64,000 nt of DNA, taken from assembly GCA_943846755.1 (NCBI GenBank), contig OX044365.1, positions 1,798,001 through 1,862,000 of the forward strand, read 5' to 3'. This document shows, piece after piece, positions 45,049 to 54,188 of the stretch (position 1 is the stretch's first letter; each line of letters begins with the position of its first letter). Origin of the DNA: UBA8752 sp002336475. GTDB taxonomy: Bacteria > Bacteroidota > Bacteroidia > Flavobacteriales_D > Sanyastnellaceae. The notes under the pieces were generated by a model. That model had not been told where the DNA came from. It ran no database searches and saw nothing but the letters and a program-made list of their open reading frames with translations. The translations under genes were made by a program, and so were the position numbers.

Positions 45049-46324
45049 AACAACCCTTTTGGTTTGGGCGGGTTTGCTCTTGGGTCTTTTGGTCACAGCG
45101 CCATTGGACTCAACGGGTACGCCGCTTTTGTCGCAGGACTCTGTTGCGGTTGCGGCCGACAGCACAGCACATACTGCACCGATACTTTTGGCCGATAGGG
45201 CGGACTCTTTGTGGTTGGAATGGTGCGCTGAAGCGCACTGTTTGAGCACCGACAGTGCCGTCTGGTACGCTGGAACTTCCAGCAAATCCCTTTCCCGGGC
45301 GCTGGACACAGCGGCGGTAGTCCAGGCCTTGATCGACTTGAACGGCAGGACCCCGTTGGACTTGAGTCCAAATGGGGCGGTGTTGGACAGGGTCGTTTTC
45401 ATGATGCGCAATCGCCCCCGTTTCTTGGGCAAAATGATGGGGCGTTCGGCGCATTATTTCCCTTTGTTTGAAGAGGCATTGGACCGGCACAACTTGCCGT
45501 TGGAGCTTAAATACCTTCCTGTACTTGAGAGCGGCTTGAACCCTCTGGCGCGAAGCGGAGCTGGCGCCACAGGGTTGTGGCAATTCATGTATGCCACCGG
45601 CCGCAGTCAAAAGCTGAACATCAACAGTTGGGTCGATGAACGCAGGGACCCCCAATCTTCAACGGAGGCGGCTTGTCGGTTTCTAAAGCGGCTGCGGGAC
45701 ATGTACGATGGGGATTGGCACCTCGCATTGGCGGCGTACAATGCGGGACCGGGAAATGTCAATAAAGCCATTCGCCGATCGGGATCCCGGGATTTCTGGA
45801 AGGTGCGTCGGTTTTTGCCCCGCGAAACAGCCAAGTATGTGCCTTCGTTGATCGCGTTGGTATACCTCTTTGAACACCCTGTAGATGCCGGCCTTGTTCC
45901 GAGCCAGCCTCTGGCCCCAAGGTTTACCTTGGATACGGTGATGCTCCGGAGAAACGTTCGGTTTGATCAGGCGGCTAGGGCGATGGGCCGGCCCGTGTCT
46001 GAGGTCGCACAATTGAATCCGCAGTATCGAAAGGATGTGATTCCAGGCGAGGTGGATGGCGGGTGGCCCTTGGTGCTTTCCGTTGATGTGGTGGGTTCCT
46101 TTTTGGAGGCATTGCCCGAGGCATTGGAGTGGGAGGCGGAAAAGACACCCGAAGTGAGCTTTGAGCCAGAGGTCACGGTGTACAGGGTGCGTTCCGGAGA
46201 TGTGTTGGGTACGATTGCAGAGAAGTACGGTGTGAGCATCAGAGACTTGCGTTCTTGGAATGCCTTGAGGGGAGACATGATTCGGGTGGGACAAAAACTT
46301 TACATCCATGCAGACCCTCGTTAA
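45029..46324 (+). CDS. MltD-like lytic transglycosylase with LysM
   Basis: 431 residues: signal or anchor helix (TLLVWAGLLLGLLVTAP), SLT domain with catalytic Glu167 in PVLESGLNPLARS, then GATGLWQFMYATGR and the AYNAGPGNVNKAI motif, and one C-terminal LysM peptidoglycan-binding domain (YRVRSGDVLGTIAEKYGVS). This is the MltD family, cutting glycan strands to 1,6-anhydro ends for growth or recycling. The start overlaps tatA and the end overlaps the DUF4837 gene by 17 bases. Confidence 0.92.
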   Translation: MTTSKGRTTLLVWAGLLLGLLVTAPLDSTGTPLLSQDSVAVAADSTAHTAPILLADRADSLWLEWCAEAHCLSTDSAVWYAGTSSKSLSRALDTAAVVQALIDLNGRTPLDLSPNGAVLDRVVFMMRNRPRFLGKMMGRSAHYFPLFEEALDRHNLPLELKYLPVLESGLNPLARSGAGATGLWQFMYATGRSQKLNINSWVDERRDPQSSTEAACRFLKRLRDMYDGDWHLALAAYNAGPGNVNKAIRRSGSRDFWKVRRFLPRETAKYVPSLIALVYLFEHPVDAGLVPSQPLAPRFTLDTVMLRRNVRFDQAARAMGRPVSEVAQLNPQYRKDVIPGEVDGGWPLVLSVDVVGSFLEALPEALEWEAEKTPEVSFEPEVTVYRVRSGDVLGTIAEKYGVSIRDLRSWNALRGDMIRVGQKLYIHADPR

Positions 46325-47396
46325 TCCTCAGAAACCACAGTGGTGTGGCCGCTTTGTTGTGGCGTGCTTAGGAGCATGTCTTGGTGTTTTTTTTGCGGGT
46401 TGTGCAGGGCCTGAAGTGCCACAAACAAAGGCTGAACGTTATGCCTTGTTGCCCGGAAAGTTGGGCCCGAGTGGGGAAGTGGTGATGGTGGTTTCCAAGC
46501 CGATGTGGGACCGGGGAATTGGCGGTGTTGTAGACAGTTTGTTTGCCAATCCCGTGCGTGTCTTGCCTCAATTTGAGCCCCGGTTTGATGTGTTGCGGTT
46601 GGACCCCGAGGAGTTTGACCGTTTTTGGAAGCCGCACCGCAACTTGGTCATTTTCGACATCGCAGACCGCATTGATACCCAGGAACCCAGCCTAACGGTT
46701 TACCGAAACAGGTATGCAAAGGGACAGATTTATGCAGAGGTCAAAGCGAAAAGTGTCGCGGGCGCCATGGAGGCGTTGAACAGCGCAGAAGGCGGTTTGA
46801 TGTTGGCAGATATGCTCGAGGCCGAGGAGGCCAAACGCTATGGCGACCTGGTGGCTTTGGACCGAAATGCTGCTCTAGAGGCCGAGCTTCGAAGCAAGCA
46901 CGGATTGGGGGCAGTGTTGCCGAGGGACGCGCGTATGGTCTCCAGTGCAGGTGGGTTTTGTTGGATTGAAAGGTCTTTGACGCGGATGAAAGGAGGCCGC
47001 AACCACGATGTCCAGATGGGGATTGTGGTGCACCGTTCGCCGTATCATGGCCCCGAGGACTTTTCTATGGAAAGGATGCTGGCCCGACGCGACTCACTGT
47101 TTCAGGCGCGCGTATCCAGCCCAAATGAAGACAGTTATATGACCACAGAGTATCGGTTGCCGCCCTTGTATGAGGAAGTGTCCTTTCGCGGAGGCTTCGC
47201 AGCAACGATGCGAGGGTTGTGGCGCATGGAAGGTGATTTTATGGGAGGGCCATGGACGTCCATCGCATGGGTAGACGCAGCGCGGGGTCAATTGGTGACC
47301 ATCGACGGTTATGTGTACGCCCCCTATTTCGGAAAACGAGAGTATTTGCGAGAGCTGGAAGCCATGGTGCGTTCCTTTGCGCCGATCAAATTATAG
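46308..47396 (+). CDS. DUF4837 family lipoprotein
   Basis: 362 residues with a lipoprotein signal ending CLGVFFAGCAGPE. The remaining sequence (GEVVMVVSKPMWDRGIGGVV, RNLVIFDIADRI, MEGDFMGGPWTSI) fits the Bacteroidota DUF4837 family of unknown function. The start lies inside the 3' end of the MltD-like gene, and a SlyD-like isomerase follows after 6 bases, so it is part of an envelope-related operon. Confidence 0.8.
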   Translation: MQTLVNPQKPQWCGRFVVACLGACLGVFFAGCAGPEVPQTKAERYALLPGKLGPSGEVVMVVSKPMWDRGIGGVVDSLFANPVRVLPQFEPRFDVLRLDPEEFDRFWKPHRNLVIFDIADRIDTQEPSLTVYRNRYAKGQIYAEVKAKSVAGAMEALNSAEGGLMLADMLEAEEAKRYGDLVALDRNAALEAELRSKHGLGAVLPRDARMVSSAGGFCWIERSLTRMKGGRNHDVQMGIVVHRSPYHGPEDFSMERMLARRDSLFQARVSSPNEDSYMTTEYRLPPLYEEVSFRGGFAATMRGLWRMEGDFMGGPWTSIAWVDAARGQLVTIDGYVYAPYFGKREYLRELEAMVRSFAPIKL

Positions 47397-47402
47397 ACCT
47401 GT

Positions 47403-47837
47403 ATGAAGCACATCATTCACTACACATTGCGGGCTGACGGCCCCGAAGGAGAGATCATTGAGGCGACGGTGCCAGAGGAGCCCTTTGCATTTACCGGAGG
47501 ATCGGAAGAGGTGCTCGACGAGCTGGAAGCTGCCGTTTCGGCTGCAGCAATTGGTGACCGTTTCGATTTGCTGGTTCCTTTTGATAAAGCCTACGGTCCA
47601 GAGATGGAAGGTGCATTTGCTGTTTTACCGAAAGAGCAATTCGTCGATGATGAGGGGCTTGATGAAAGTGTTTTGGCCGAGGGTGAAGTGGTTGTGATGC
47701 GCGATGATGAAGGCGAGGAGGTCCATGGCGTCGTGATCCATGTCGGCGAAGAAGAGGTTGAGGTGGACTTTAACCATCCTTTGGCGGGTATAGACCTCCA
47801 CTTTTCGGTGCAGGTCATGTCGCGAGAAGAGGCCTAA
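47403..47837 (+). CDS. FKBP/SlyD-like peptidyl-prolyl isomerase
   Basis: 144 residues. The SlyD-type layout is clear: short FKBP start (HIIHYTLRADGPEGEIIEAT), flap GDRFDLLVPFDKAYGP, an insert-in-flap domain rich in acidic residues, and return to the FKBP strand VDFNHPLAGIDLHFSVQV (NHPLAG is the SlyD signature). It lacks the His/Cys-rich metal tail of E. coli SlyD. It acts as a cytosolic folding helper. No signal peptide is present. Confidence 0.92.
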   Translation: MKHIIHYTLRADGPEGEIIEATVPEEPFAFTGGSEEVLDELEAAVSAAAIGDRFDLLVPFDKAYGPEMEGAFAVLPKEQFVDDEGLDESVLAEGEVVVMRDDEGEEVHGVVIHVGEEEVEVDFNHPLAGIDLHFSVQVMSREEA

Positions 47838-47875
47838 AGTGGCCAAGGCTATATTGGCAACTATACCCCGGTAGT

Positions 47876-48763
47876 GTGACCAAAACGCGAAAAATCAGCC
47901 GAAGTACCGCCCACGACTTCTCTGCACTTTCTACATCGGTAGGGGTGGCCTTGACATTGGCTTTGTGGGGCGCATTGGTGGCGGGCACATTGTTGGTTCA
48001 GGACCTCAGAGCGGACTGGATGTCTTCTATGCGCGTTGAGTTGATTCTAGACGCTCCCCCTGAAGATCTGTTTGCAATAGAGGATTGGGTCCAAGGTGTT
48101 GAGGCCGACCAAGCGGTGACCCGGGTGGTTTATGTTGACCCTGATTCAGCCGCCCAGGAACTGGAGTTTGAGTTGGGTGAGCCTTTCATGGATTTTTTGG
48201 GTGCTTCTCCATTGCCCGCTGTTTTGGAGTTGACCCTGTCACCACTTTGGATGGGTGAACAGGGGTTGACAGGACTGCGGGAAAAGGAAGCAGACTGGCT
48301 GAACCTTGATGGTGTGGCAAAGGTGGAATACCCGAGGTCCTTGCTCGCACGATTGGACCGCGGGTTTCAAGAGTGGACTTATCCTGGGTTTGTATTGGTG
48401 GCGGTGTTGATGGCCATCGTGGTGGCCCAGATCATGAACGTGGTCAGGTTGAGTGTTTTCGGCCGACGCTTTTTGATCCGCAGCATGGAGCTTGTTGGGG
48501 CTCCTCCTTCCCGAATTCGCAGGCCATTCATCGCAGAAGCCATGGGCTATGGCGCCGTAGGCGCATTGCTGGCGTACGCCAGTGTTGTGGGGGCTCTAGT
48601 TGGTGCCCGCTCTGTCTTGCCCGACGTTATGTCGACCTGGGGCGTGAGAGAACTGGGGGCCATTTTGGTCAGCCAGATGGCAGTGGGATTGGTGCTCACA
48701 GGCTTGAGCGCACGCTGGGCTGTCAGCCGTTATTTTGGAGCCCGACTCGATAAACTCGTATAG
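47876..48763 (+). CDS. ftsX: Cell-division permease FtsX
   Basis: 295 residues from GTG 47876. One N-terminal membrane helix (STSVGVALTLALWGALVAG), an extracytoplasmic domain (about 45-170) and three C-terminal helices are the FtsX arrangement; the motif RRFLIRSMELVGAPPSRIRRPF is conserved. With FtsE, FtsX activates peptidoglycan hydrolases at the septum; ftsE is not here. It is followed by DUF3098 and uppP, a conserved Bacteroidota order. Confidence 0.9.
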   Translation: MTKTRKISRSTAHDFSALSTSVGVALTLALWGALVAGTLLVQDLRADWMSSMRVELILDAPPEDLFAIEDWVQGVEADQAVTRVVYVDPDSAAQELEFELGEPFMDFLGASPLPAVLELTLSPLWMGEQGLTGLREKEADWLNLDGVAKVEYPRSLLARLDRGFQEWTYPGFVLVAVLMAIVVAQIMNVVRLSVFGRRFLIRSMELVGAPPSRIRRPFIAEAMGYGAVGALLAYASVVGALVGARSVLPDVMSTWGVRELGAILVSQMAVGLVLTGLSARWAVSRYFGARLDKLV

Positions 48764-48815
48764 GTCGAGGACCTGACTGTCGGACCGCCTTGAAAGAGGA
48801 CTTATTTTCGCACAC

Positions 48816-49082
48816 ATGAGCACGTCGAACAACCTTCATGAAGGACGCAACGCGTTTCCTTTCGAGCGCCGCAACTACCTGTTCTTTTTGCTGGGTATTG
48901 CACTTTTGGTTGTGGGCTACTTGCTCATGAGCGGAGGTGGCGTTGAAGACCCCAATGAGTTTTCCGAGGCCATCTTCAGTACCCGTCGCATTACGTTGGC
49001 CCCCTTGACGGTGATGGCCGGATACGGGGTCATTTTTTACAGCATCCTCAAGCGTTTTGCTCCTGAGAAGGCAGAGGGCTAA
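48816..49082 (+). CDS. DUF3098 family membrane protein
   Basis: 88 residues with two membrane helices (YLFFLLGIALLVVGYLLMSGGG and ITLAPLTVMAGYGVIFYSIL) separated by a short periplasmic loop (VEDPNEFSEAIFSTRR). This matches DUF3098, found between ftsX and uppP in Bacteroidota. Function unknown. A TATTTTCG box ends six bases before the ATG, which would make a nearly leaderless transcript. The stop overlaps the uppP start by one base. Confidence 0.85.
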   Translation: MSTSNNLHEGRNAFPFERRNYLFFLLGIALLVVGYLLMSGGGVEDPNEFSEAIFSTRRITLAPLTVMAGYGVIFYSILKRFAPEKAEG

Positions 49083-49879
49083 TGGAAATTTGGGAGGCCA
49101 TCCTGCTCGGAGTGGTCCAAGGGTTGACCGAGTTTTTGCCAGTGAGCAGCTCGGGTCACTTGGAGTTGGGCAAGGCCCTTTTGGGTATTGAGGATGCGGG
49201 CCTTGCGTTTAGTGTAGTGGTGCACGGCGCCACTGCGTTGAGTACCATTGTGGTATTCAGAAAGGACATTTTAGGGCTGCTGACAGGGTTGCCCAAGGCT
49301 TCTGTAGAAGGTGAAGAGGCGCGCACATTTGCGGCCTTTGTGTTGTTATCCATGGCGCCTCTGGCGGTCGTTTATGTCTGGTTTATGGATGACCTGGAAG
49401 CGCGGTTGGACGGCCACATTGGAGCCGTTGGCGCGGCATTGATTTTTACCGCAAGCATGTTGTTTTGGGCCCACCGCAGTGGCCAGCGAGGAAGCCGATT
49501 GGGATGGCTGTCGGCTTTTTTGATTGGCTGTGCCCAAGCGGTCGCAGTGCTTCCCGGCATCAGTCGGAGTGGGGCGACCATTTCAGCCGCGCTCCTTTTG
49601 GGGATCGACCGGACTCAAGCGGCACGCTTTAGTTTTTTGATGGTGCTCCCCCCGATTCTTGGGGCGACAGCACTGGAAGTGGTGGACCTGATGCGCGAAC
49701 CCGAGTTGCTGGCATCGGTTTCGGCGACAGCGCTGATTGCTGCGGCTTTGGCGGCTTTCTTCAGTGGCCTTTGGGCCTGTCAAACGATGATTAACCTGGT
49801 GAAGCGCAACGGCTTCTTGGGCTTCGCGATTTACTGTGGAGCTGTGGGTGTTTTTGCCTTGGCCCTGTCATACCTCTGA
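49082..49879 (+). CDS. uppP: Undecaprenyl-diphosphatase
   Basis: 265 residues, polytopic. Recycles undecaprenyl diphosphate to the monophosphate carrier for peptidoglycan and other envelope polymers. Conserved motifs are LTEFLPVSSSGHLEL near the N terminus and PGISRSGATISAALLLG (about 158-174), with the catalytic Glu, Ser and Arg visible. Coupled to DUF3098 by a one-base overlap and to the next lipoprotein gene with a 5-base gap. Confidence 0.96.
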   Translation: MEIWEAILLGVVQGLTEFLPVSSSGHLELGKALLGIEDAGLAFSVVVHGATALSTIVVFRKDILGLLTGLPKASVEGEEARTFAAFVLLSMAPLAVVYVWFMDDLEARLDGHIGAVGAALIFTASMLFWAHRSGQRGSRLGWLSAFLIGCAQAVAVLPGISRSGATISAALLLGIDRTQAARFSFLMVLPPILGATALEVVDLMREPELLASVSATALIAAALAAFFSGLWACQTMINLVKRNGFLGFAIYCGAVGVFALALSYL

Positions 49880-49884
49880 CCTCA

Positions 49885-50424
49885 ATGATGCTACGTCGCC
49901 TGTGCACCTTCCTGACTGCTGTAGCATTGTTGTGCTCCTGCGCGCCTTCTGTTCAGTTTCCAGAACCGATGCCCCCTGGGCGAATCAACCTCCCGAATTT
50001 TCCAAAGGCGATGAGAGGGTCCATCATTGAGGAGGAGTTGTCAACGGTCATCGGGAAGGACACCTTGCGCATGGGGGATGAGGTTCTGGTCAATGGCGAA
50101 GACTTTCTGTTGCGCCGCATGGCCGGTCATGTGGTCTTCAACAAGCGCGTCCCTGAAACAGGGCACTGGGAAGTGATACCGATCCGCCAAACCAAGGACA
50201 GTATGATCCTGTGCAAATTTGACGACAACCTCGAATTCTTGGAGCGCGTGAAGTCCTTGTTGGAAGTGGCGCCTGAACCCAGAAATTCTGTGGGCCCTTC
50301 AGGATACAATTACATCCTTTTGAGCCCTTCAGCAAAGGAGTTCAAAGTGTTGTTGCAGGAACGCCTCTACGATGATGAAGAGGGTGGGGGCCTCCTGCCA
50401 AAGGGAGGAGAAGTCAGGCCATAA
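49885..50424 (+). CDS. Small lipoprotein of unknown function
   Basis: 179 residues with a lipoprotein signal (LCTFLTAVALLCSCAPS). The mature part shows no domain I recognise; it is mixed alpha/beta with a short acidic patch near the C terminus (DDEEGGG). It follows uppP by 5 bases and so belongs to the ftsX-DUF3098-uppP unit. Its 3' end overlaps the convergent superoxide dismutase gene by 11 bases. Confidence 0.7.
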   Translation: MMLRRLCTFLTAVALLCSCAPSVQFPEPMPPGRINLPNFPKAMRGSIIEEELSTVIGKDTLRMGDEVLVNGEDFLLRRMAGHVVFNKRVPETGHWEVIPIRQTKDSMILCKFDDNLEFLERVKSLLEVAPEPRNSVGPSGYNYILLSPSAKEFKVLLQERLYDDEEGGGLLPKGGEVRP

Positions 50425-51169
50425 GATCCGCGACTGCGCTCCAATTGACGCGGTTGAGCGCGGCATTCACGTAATCTGAACGGCGGTTCTGGTAGTTTAG
50501 ATAGTAGGCGTGTTCCCAAACGTCGAGGCCCAGAATGGGCCGGCCTTGGATGCTTGCGTCTACAATACCCGTCATCAGTGGGTTGTCTTGGTTGGGGGTA
50601 GAGGCGACAAAGAGCTTCTCAGGTCGGTTGACGTCTTGAACTAGCCACACCCAGCCTGACCCAAACCGCGACCCTGCCGCTGCGGCCAAGTTTTGCAGCA
50701 AGGCCTCTTGGCTTCCAAACGAAGCTTGAATGCGCTCGGCCAAGGTGCCTGCCGGCACTTGCTGGCTTTGCTCTGTTGCTGGAGTGAGGACCTTCCAGAA
50801 AAGGGCGTGGTTGAAGTGTCCGCCTCCATTGTTCCGAAGCCCCGTGTCTTTGGGGGTCAATGCAGCGAGTAGTGCCTCCAAGGATTGACCTGAGGGCGTG
50901 TGGGTTTTGAGGGCGTTGTTGAGTTTCCGGACGTACCCTGCGTGATGCTTGCCATGGTGTATGCGCATGGTTTTCTCGTCGACCACGGGTTCGAGCGCGT
51001 CATAAGCAAACCCCAATTCGGGAAGGGTGAACCCTGATGCTGTCGTTTCAGAACCATTGATGTTGGGCCCAGGAGCACTGCCGCAACCGAGAAGGGAGGA
51101 GACCAGAGGGGTGGCTAACAAACCTGCTCCTGCGAGGCCTCCAACTTTGAGAAAGGTGCGTTTGTCCAT
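50414..51169 (-). CDS. Exported Fe/Mn superoxide dismutase with Tat-like lipoprotein leader
   Basis: 251 residues from the ATG at 51169; ATGs at 51211 and 51232 also fit the frame. The metal ligands of Fe/Mn SOD are all present: His71 (RIHHGKHH), His121 (HFNHALFW), Asp216 and His220 (GLDVWEHAYY). Unlike ordinary SOD, about 45 residues precede the enzyme: KRTFLKVGG followed by a hydrophobic stretch and a lipobox-like SSLLGCGS (Cys29). The leader resembles a Tat signal with Lys-Arg in place of Arg-Arg, joined to a lipoprotein cleavage site. It should convert superoxide outside the cytoplasm; whether Fe or Mn is used cannot be told. Confidence 0.88.
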   Translation of the reverse strand: MDKRTFLKVGGLAGAGLLATPLVSSLLGCGSAPGPNINGSETTASGFTLPELGFAYDALEPVVDEKTMRIHHGKHHAGYVRKLNNALKTHTPSGQSLEALLAALTPKDTGLRNNGGGHFNHALFWKVLTPATEQSQQVPAGTLAERIQASFGSQEALLQNLAAAAGSRFGSGWVWLVQDVNRPEKLFVASTPNQDNPLMTGIVDASIQGRPILGLDVWEHAYYLNYQNRRSDYVNAALNRVNWSAVADLMA

Positions 51170-51302
51170 GGTGATGGCTTTGATGGCAACAAATTGGGTC
51201 GCCTTGGTCATAATCAAACCGCTGCTGTTCACGTTGGTTCAACGTTGGCCTGTGGACCGCAGAACAGGCACTTATTTTCATCGGATTGAAAGCACAACTT
51301 GA

Positions 51303-53930
51303 TTGGGTTCAGTAAACGAACATCAAACGGGCCCGGTTCACGCTGAGAGCCCCCCTAGAAAGCGCAGGAGACTTGGCAAACGCTGGGCTGTTCGCCTGGC
51401 TTCTGGCGTTGTGGTGCTTCTGGGCCTGACAGCCGTTTTGGGTTATCAGGCACGGGGCTTGGAAGGGCGTGTCTTGAAGGCCATTCAGCCGCATTTGATC
51501 ACGGACGTGCAGGTTGGTTCAGTGTCGCTGACGGTGTGGGACAGTTGGCCCAATGTGGAAGTTGTATTGGGAAATGTGCGCATTGAAGATGCGATTCAAG
51601 CGGATGTTCCCAGTGTCGAATTGAGTGCTTTGGGTGTGGTTTTTGCATGGCAACCGTTGCTTTTTGGCCGGCTTGAGGTGGCAGAGGTGTTGGCTAAAGG
51701 GGGACGAATCAATGTTCAGCGCTACCGGGATGGGCGCGAAAATTGGCAGTTCTGGAAGAAAAATGAGGGTGAAGACTCTGGGGTGGATTGGACGGTGGAG
51801 TCCGTGGTGTTGAGCGATGTGCAGCTGGACGGAGAGTGGTGGGCTGAAGGGGCTGAGGAGCCGGTTCTGTGGTCTGCGATGTGCCGTTCTGCTGAGCTGG
51901 CATTGAAGGCAGGCGTTGATGGAGCGTGGCGTGTCGACGGCAACGTTGGTTTGCAAGGAGCTGAACTGAGTGCTTCCGGTGAGACATGGCTCAATGTTGT
52001 GGACTTAAACACCCCATTGCATCTAAATGTGGTTGACGGGGTGTTGCAAGTCGCACTGGAGCGGGCCGTGGCCCGGAACAGCGTGGGGTCTGTGGAGTTC
52101 GACGCTGTTTTGGGCAATCAGGGGGGCTTTTCGTTGGCCTTGTTGTGTGAGGAAGCCGAGGGTGGCGCCCTTGTGTCACTGGTGCCCCCAGGCTTGATTG
52201 ATAGGATTGAGGGTCTTCCGCAGATTTCGGGAGCGACGGATGTGGAGGTTCTGGTGGGGTCAGGACGGCTCCCCGCAGGGTGGGCTGGTCCTCAAGACAA
52301 AGCATGGTCTAGCGGTTGGGCGGTGAGGGTGGTGCCCCAATCATTGGCGTTGCGTTGGAATGGAGAGCGGGCCGAGTTGAGAGGGGGCGTTGTTTCGGCC
52401 TATCCGATGAACAAGGGCTGGGGCCTGACCCTCGAAGACATTCGGGGTGCGGCAGGTGGAGGCGAGTTCCGTTGTTCCGGCAAATGGGCTTCTTCAGATG
52501 GTGCGGACCACGCGGCATTGCAAGGAGAAATGGTGGCCCGGCCTGAGGGAGTGTTGCCTTGGTTGGGTGATGCGCTGTCCATGCCACAAGGATGGGAGAT
52601 AAAGAAGGGGGGGGTGATGCGGGCCCAATTTGATCTAGAAGGCGATCGGCCAAACCGCCAACCTTGGACTTGGTCCCGAGGAAAAGTGCATGTCGATGCT
52701 TCCGACCTGGGGTTGTCCTTTGGTTCCATTGCAAATGGCGACGCACTTGTTTTGGATGTGGCGGAAGCAGAGGCCAATGCCAGTCCTGAAGGGTGGGAAT
52801 TAAGCCTCAAAGCTTTCGAGGCTGTGGGCACGAACGGGGATGTTGTGATCCGTCAGAACTTCGATGAAGGGTCCATTGAAGTCGAGGCTTCCGTGGCCGA
52901 ATGCGATGTGACAGACCTCTTAAATGCGTTTGCCCAGGTGAGGCCTAAGGAAGGCAAGGGTGTCGAAAATTTGCCGTTGATTTCATGGTCAGTGCAGGTG
53001 GACCAGTTGTCTTGGGGCGTCTTGAGCGCCCGTTCTATTGGTGCCCAAGGCACCTACAATGCTGAGCGCAAAAAAGGAGTGTTGAGTGCTGTCAAAGCCC
53101 TTGCTTTTGATGGCAATGTTGAAGCACACGGAGCGTGGGATTTTAAGGCCTTGCAATTGCAGGGTACGGTTGTGGATGTGGAGCTCTCTTCCTTTTTAGA
53201 AGGCACCCAAGGCCTCGGTCAAAGCACTCTATTGCCTTCGCATGTGCGCGGCAGGGCTTGGGCAGAGGGAAAACTGGAACATCATTTTGGCAAGGCGTCG
53301 AATTTGGCTTGGGAGACGGAAATGGACGTGAGGATTGAGCAAGGAGAACTGCTGGACTTCGAACTGTTGCAACGCATTCCGGAAACACTCAAAGCAGAGG
53401 GAAAGTACCGGTTCATTTCTGATGCAGAGGACCTCAGTAAACGACTAAGGAAGGTTCGGTTTGAGCCACTTCAGGCAAGGGTAACATTGAGCAGGGGAGT
53501 ATTCACCTTGGACCCCACAGAGGTGATTTCTGATGCCATGGATGTTGGTATTGCGGGTTGGCAGCGGCTCTCTGGGGGCTTGGACTACACACTGGACTTT
53601 GCCTTGCGCGATTTGAAGTCGGACCAAGAGGAGTTTGGAACCACTGCAGATGACGGATTAGGTCACCGCTTTTTCTTGGCGATTGGAGGCACCTTAGACG
53701 CTCCTGAATTTGGGTATGACCGCTCTGCACACAAGCTTCACCGGCAGGATGAAAGAAGGTCTGCTTTGGGGCGGTTACGCGGATTGATTTTGGGAGAAGA
53801 AAACACAGTAAATGATGGGTTGGGGTCAAAGGTGGAGTCCGTGCGTCAAGATTCAGTGAGTGTGGATCAGGCTCCAAAAAGCCCACAGTCAGTGGAGTTC
53901 GATGACGACGACGACGATTACTCTCCTTAA
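51303..53930 (+). CDS. AsmA-like envelope protein
   Basis: 875 residues starting at TTG 51303; no ATG exists near the N terminus. A basic start (RKRRRLGKR) is followed by one membrane helix (LASGVVVLLGLTAVLGYQA), then a long beta-rich periplasmic region, and an AsmA_2-like C-terminal region (DFALRDLKSDQEEFG). It ends in a poly-Asp tail (VEFDDDDDDYSP). AsmA-like proteins are proposed to bridge the membranes and move phospholipids; the exact role here is unknown. A TATTTTCA box lies about 25 bases upstream. Confidence 0.8.
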   Translation: MGSVNEHQTGPVHAESPPRKRRRLGKRWAVRLASGVVVLLGLTAVLGYQARGLEGRVLKAIQPHLITDVQVGSVSLTVWDSWPNVEVVLGNVRIEDAIQADVPSVELSALGVVFAWQPLLFGRLEVAEVLAKGGRINVQRYRDGRENWQFWKKNEGEDSGVDWTVESVVLSDVQLDGEWWAEGAEEPVLWSAMCRSAELALKAGVDGAWRVDGNVGLQGAELSASGETWLNVVDLNTPLHLNVVDGVLQVALERAVARNSVGSVEFDAVLGNQGGFSLALLCEEAEGGALVSLVPPGLIDRIEGLPQISGATDVEVLVGSGRLPAGWAGPQDKAWSSGWAVRVVPQSLALRWNGERAELRGGVVSAYPMNKGWGLTLEDIRGAAGGGEFRCSGKWASSDGADHAALQGEMVARPEGVLPWLGDALSMPQGWEIKKGGVMRAQFDLEGDRPNRQPWTWSRGKVHVDASDLGLSFGSIANGDALVLDVAEAEANASPEGWELSLKAFEAVGTNGDVVIRQNFDEGSIEVEASVAECDVTDLLNAFAQVRPKEGKGVENLPLISWSVQVDQLSWGVLSARSIGAQGTYNAERKKGVLSAVKALAFDGNVEAHGAWDFKALQLQGTVVDVELSSFLEGTQGLGQSTLLPSHVRGRAWAEGKLEHHFGKASNLAWETEMDVRIEQGELLDFELLQRIPETLKAEGKYRFISDAEDLSKRLRKVRFEPLQARVTLSRGVFTLDPTEVISDAMDVGIAGWQRLSGGLDYTLDFALRDLKSDQEEFGTTADDGLGHRFFLAIGGTLDAPEFGYDRSAHKLHRQDERRSALGRLRGLILGEENTVNDGLGSKVESVRQDSVSVDQAPKSPQSVEFDDDDDDYSP

Positions 53931-54188
53931 AAAGAGACGAATTAAAGTTGTTATTGGTCCAACGTTAATATTTCATATCTTAGCGGTCCTCGCAAACGCA
54001 GTTGAACCTGCTTGAGAGGGCTTAACCAAATTGATCCTGTCTTTCTGAAAGGTCATTGATAAACGTCGGCTGCGGTCGACGTTTTCATGTTTAAAAGGTT
54101 CAGTTTTTGAGGATGAGCGCCCCCAGTATGGAGCAGTCCCCAATACCTTGCTTCAGGTTTTCTGCGTTCCATACCAGGCTTCACATAA
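53931..54188. other. Gene-free spacer with one hairpin
   Basis: 258 bases between the AsmA-like gene and the next histidine kinase. It holds a perfect 8-bp hairpin AAACGTCG/CGACGTTT (54061-54084), followed by few T residues, which may be a weak terminator. I see no other RNA or gene. Confidence 0.5.

Noticed and set aside
54061..54084. 8-bp hairpin AAACGTCG/CGACGTTT as a firm terminator or small RNA
   Set aside because: The T-tract is weak and no promoter or conserved RNA signature is visible; kept only as a note in the spacer entry.
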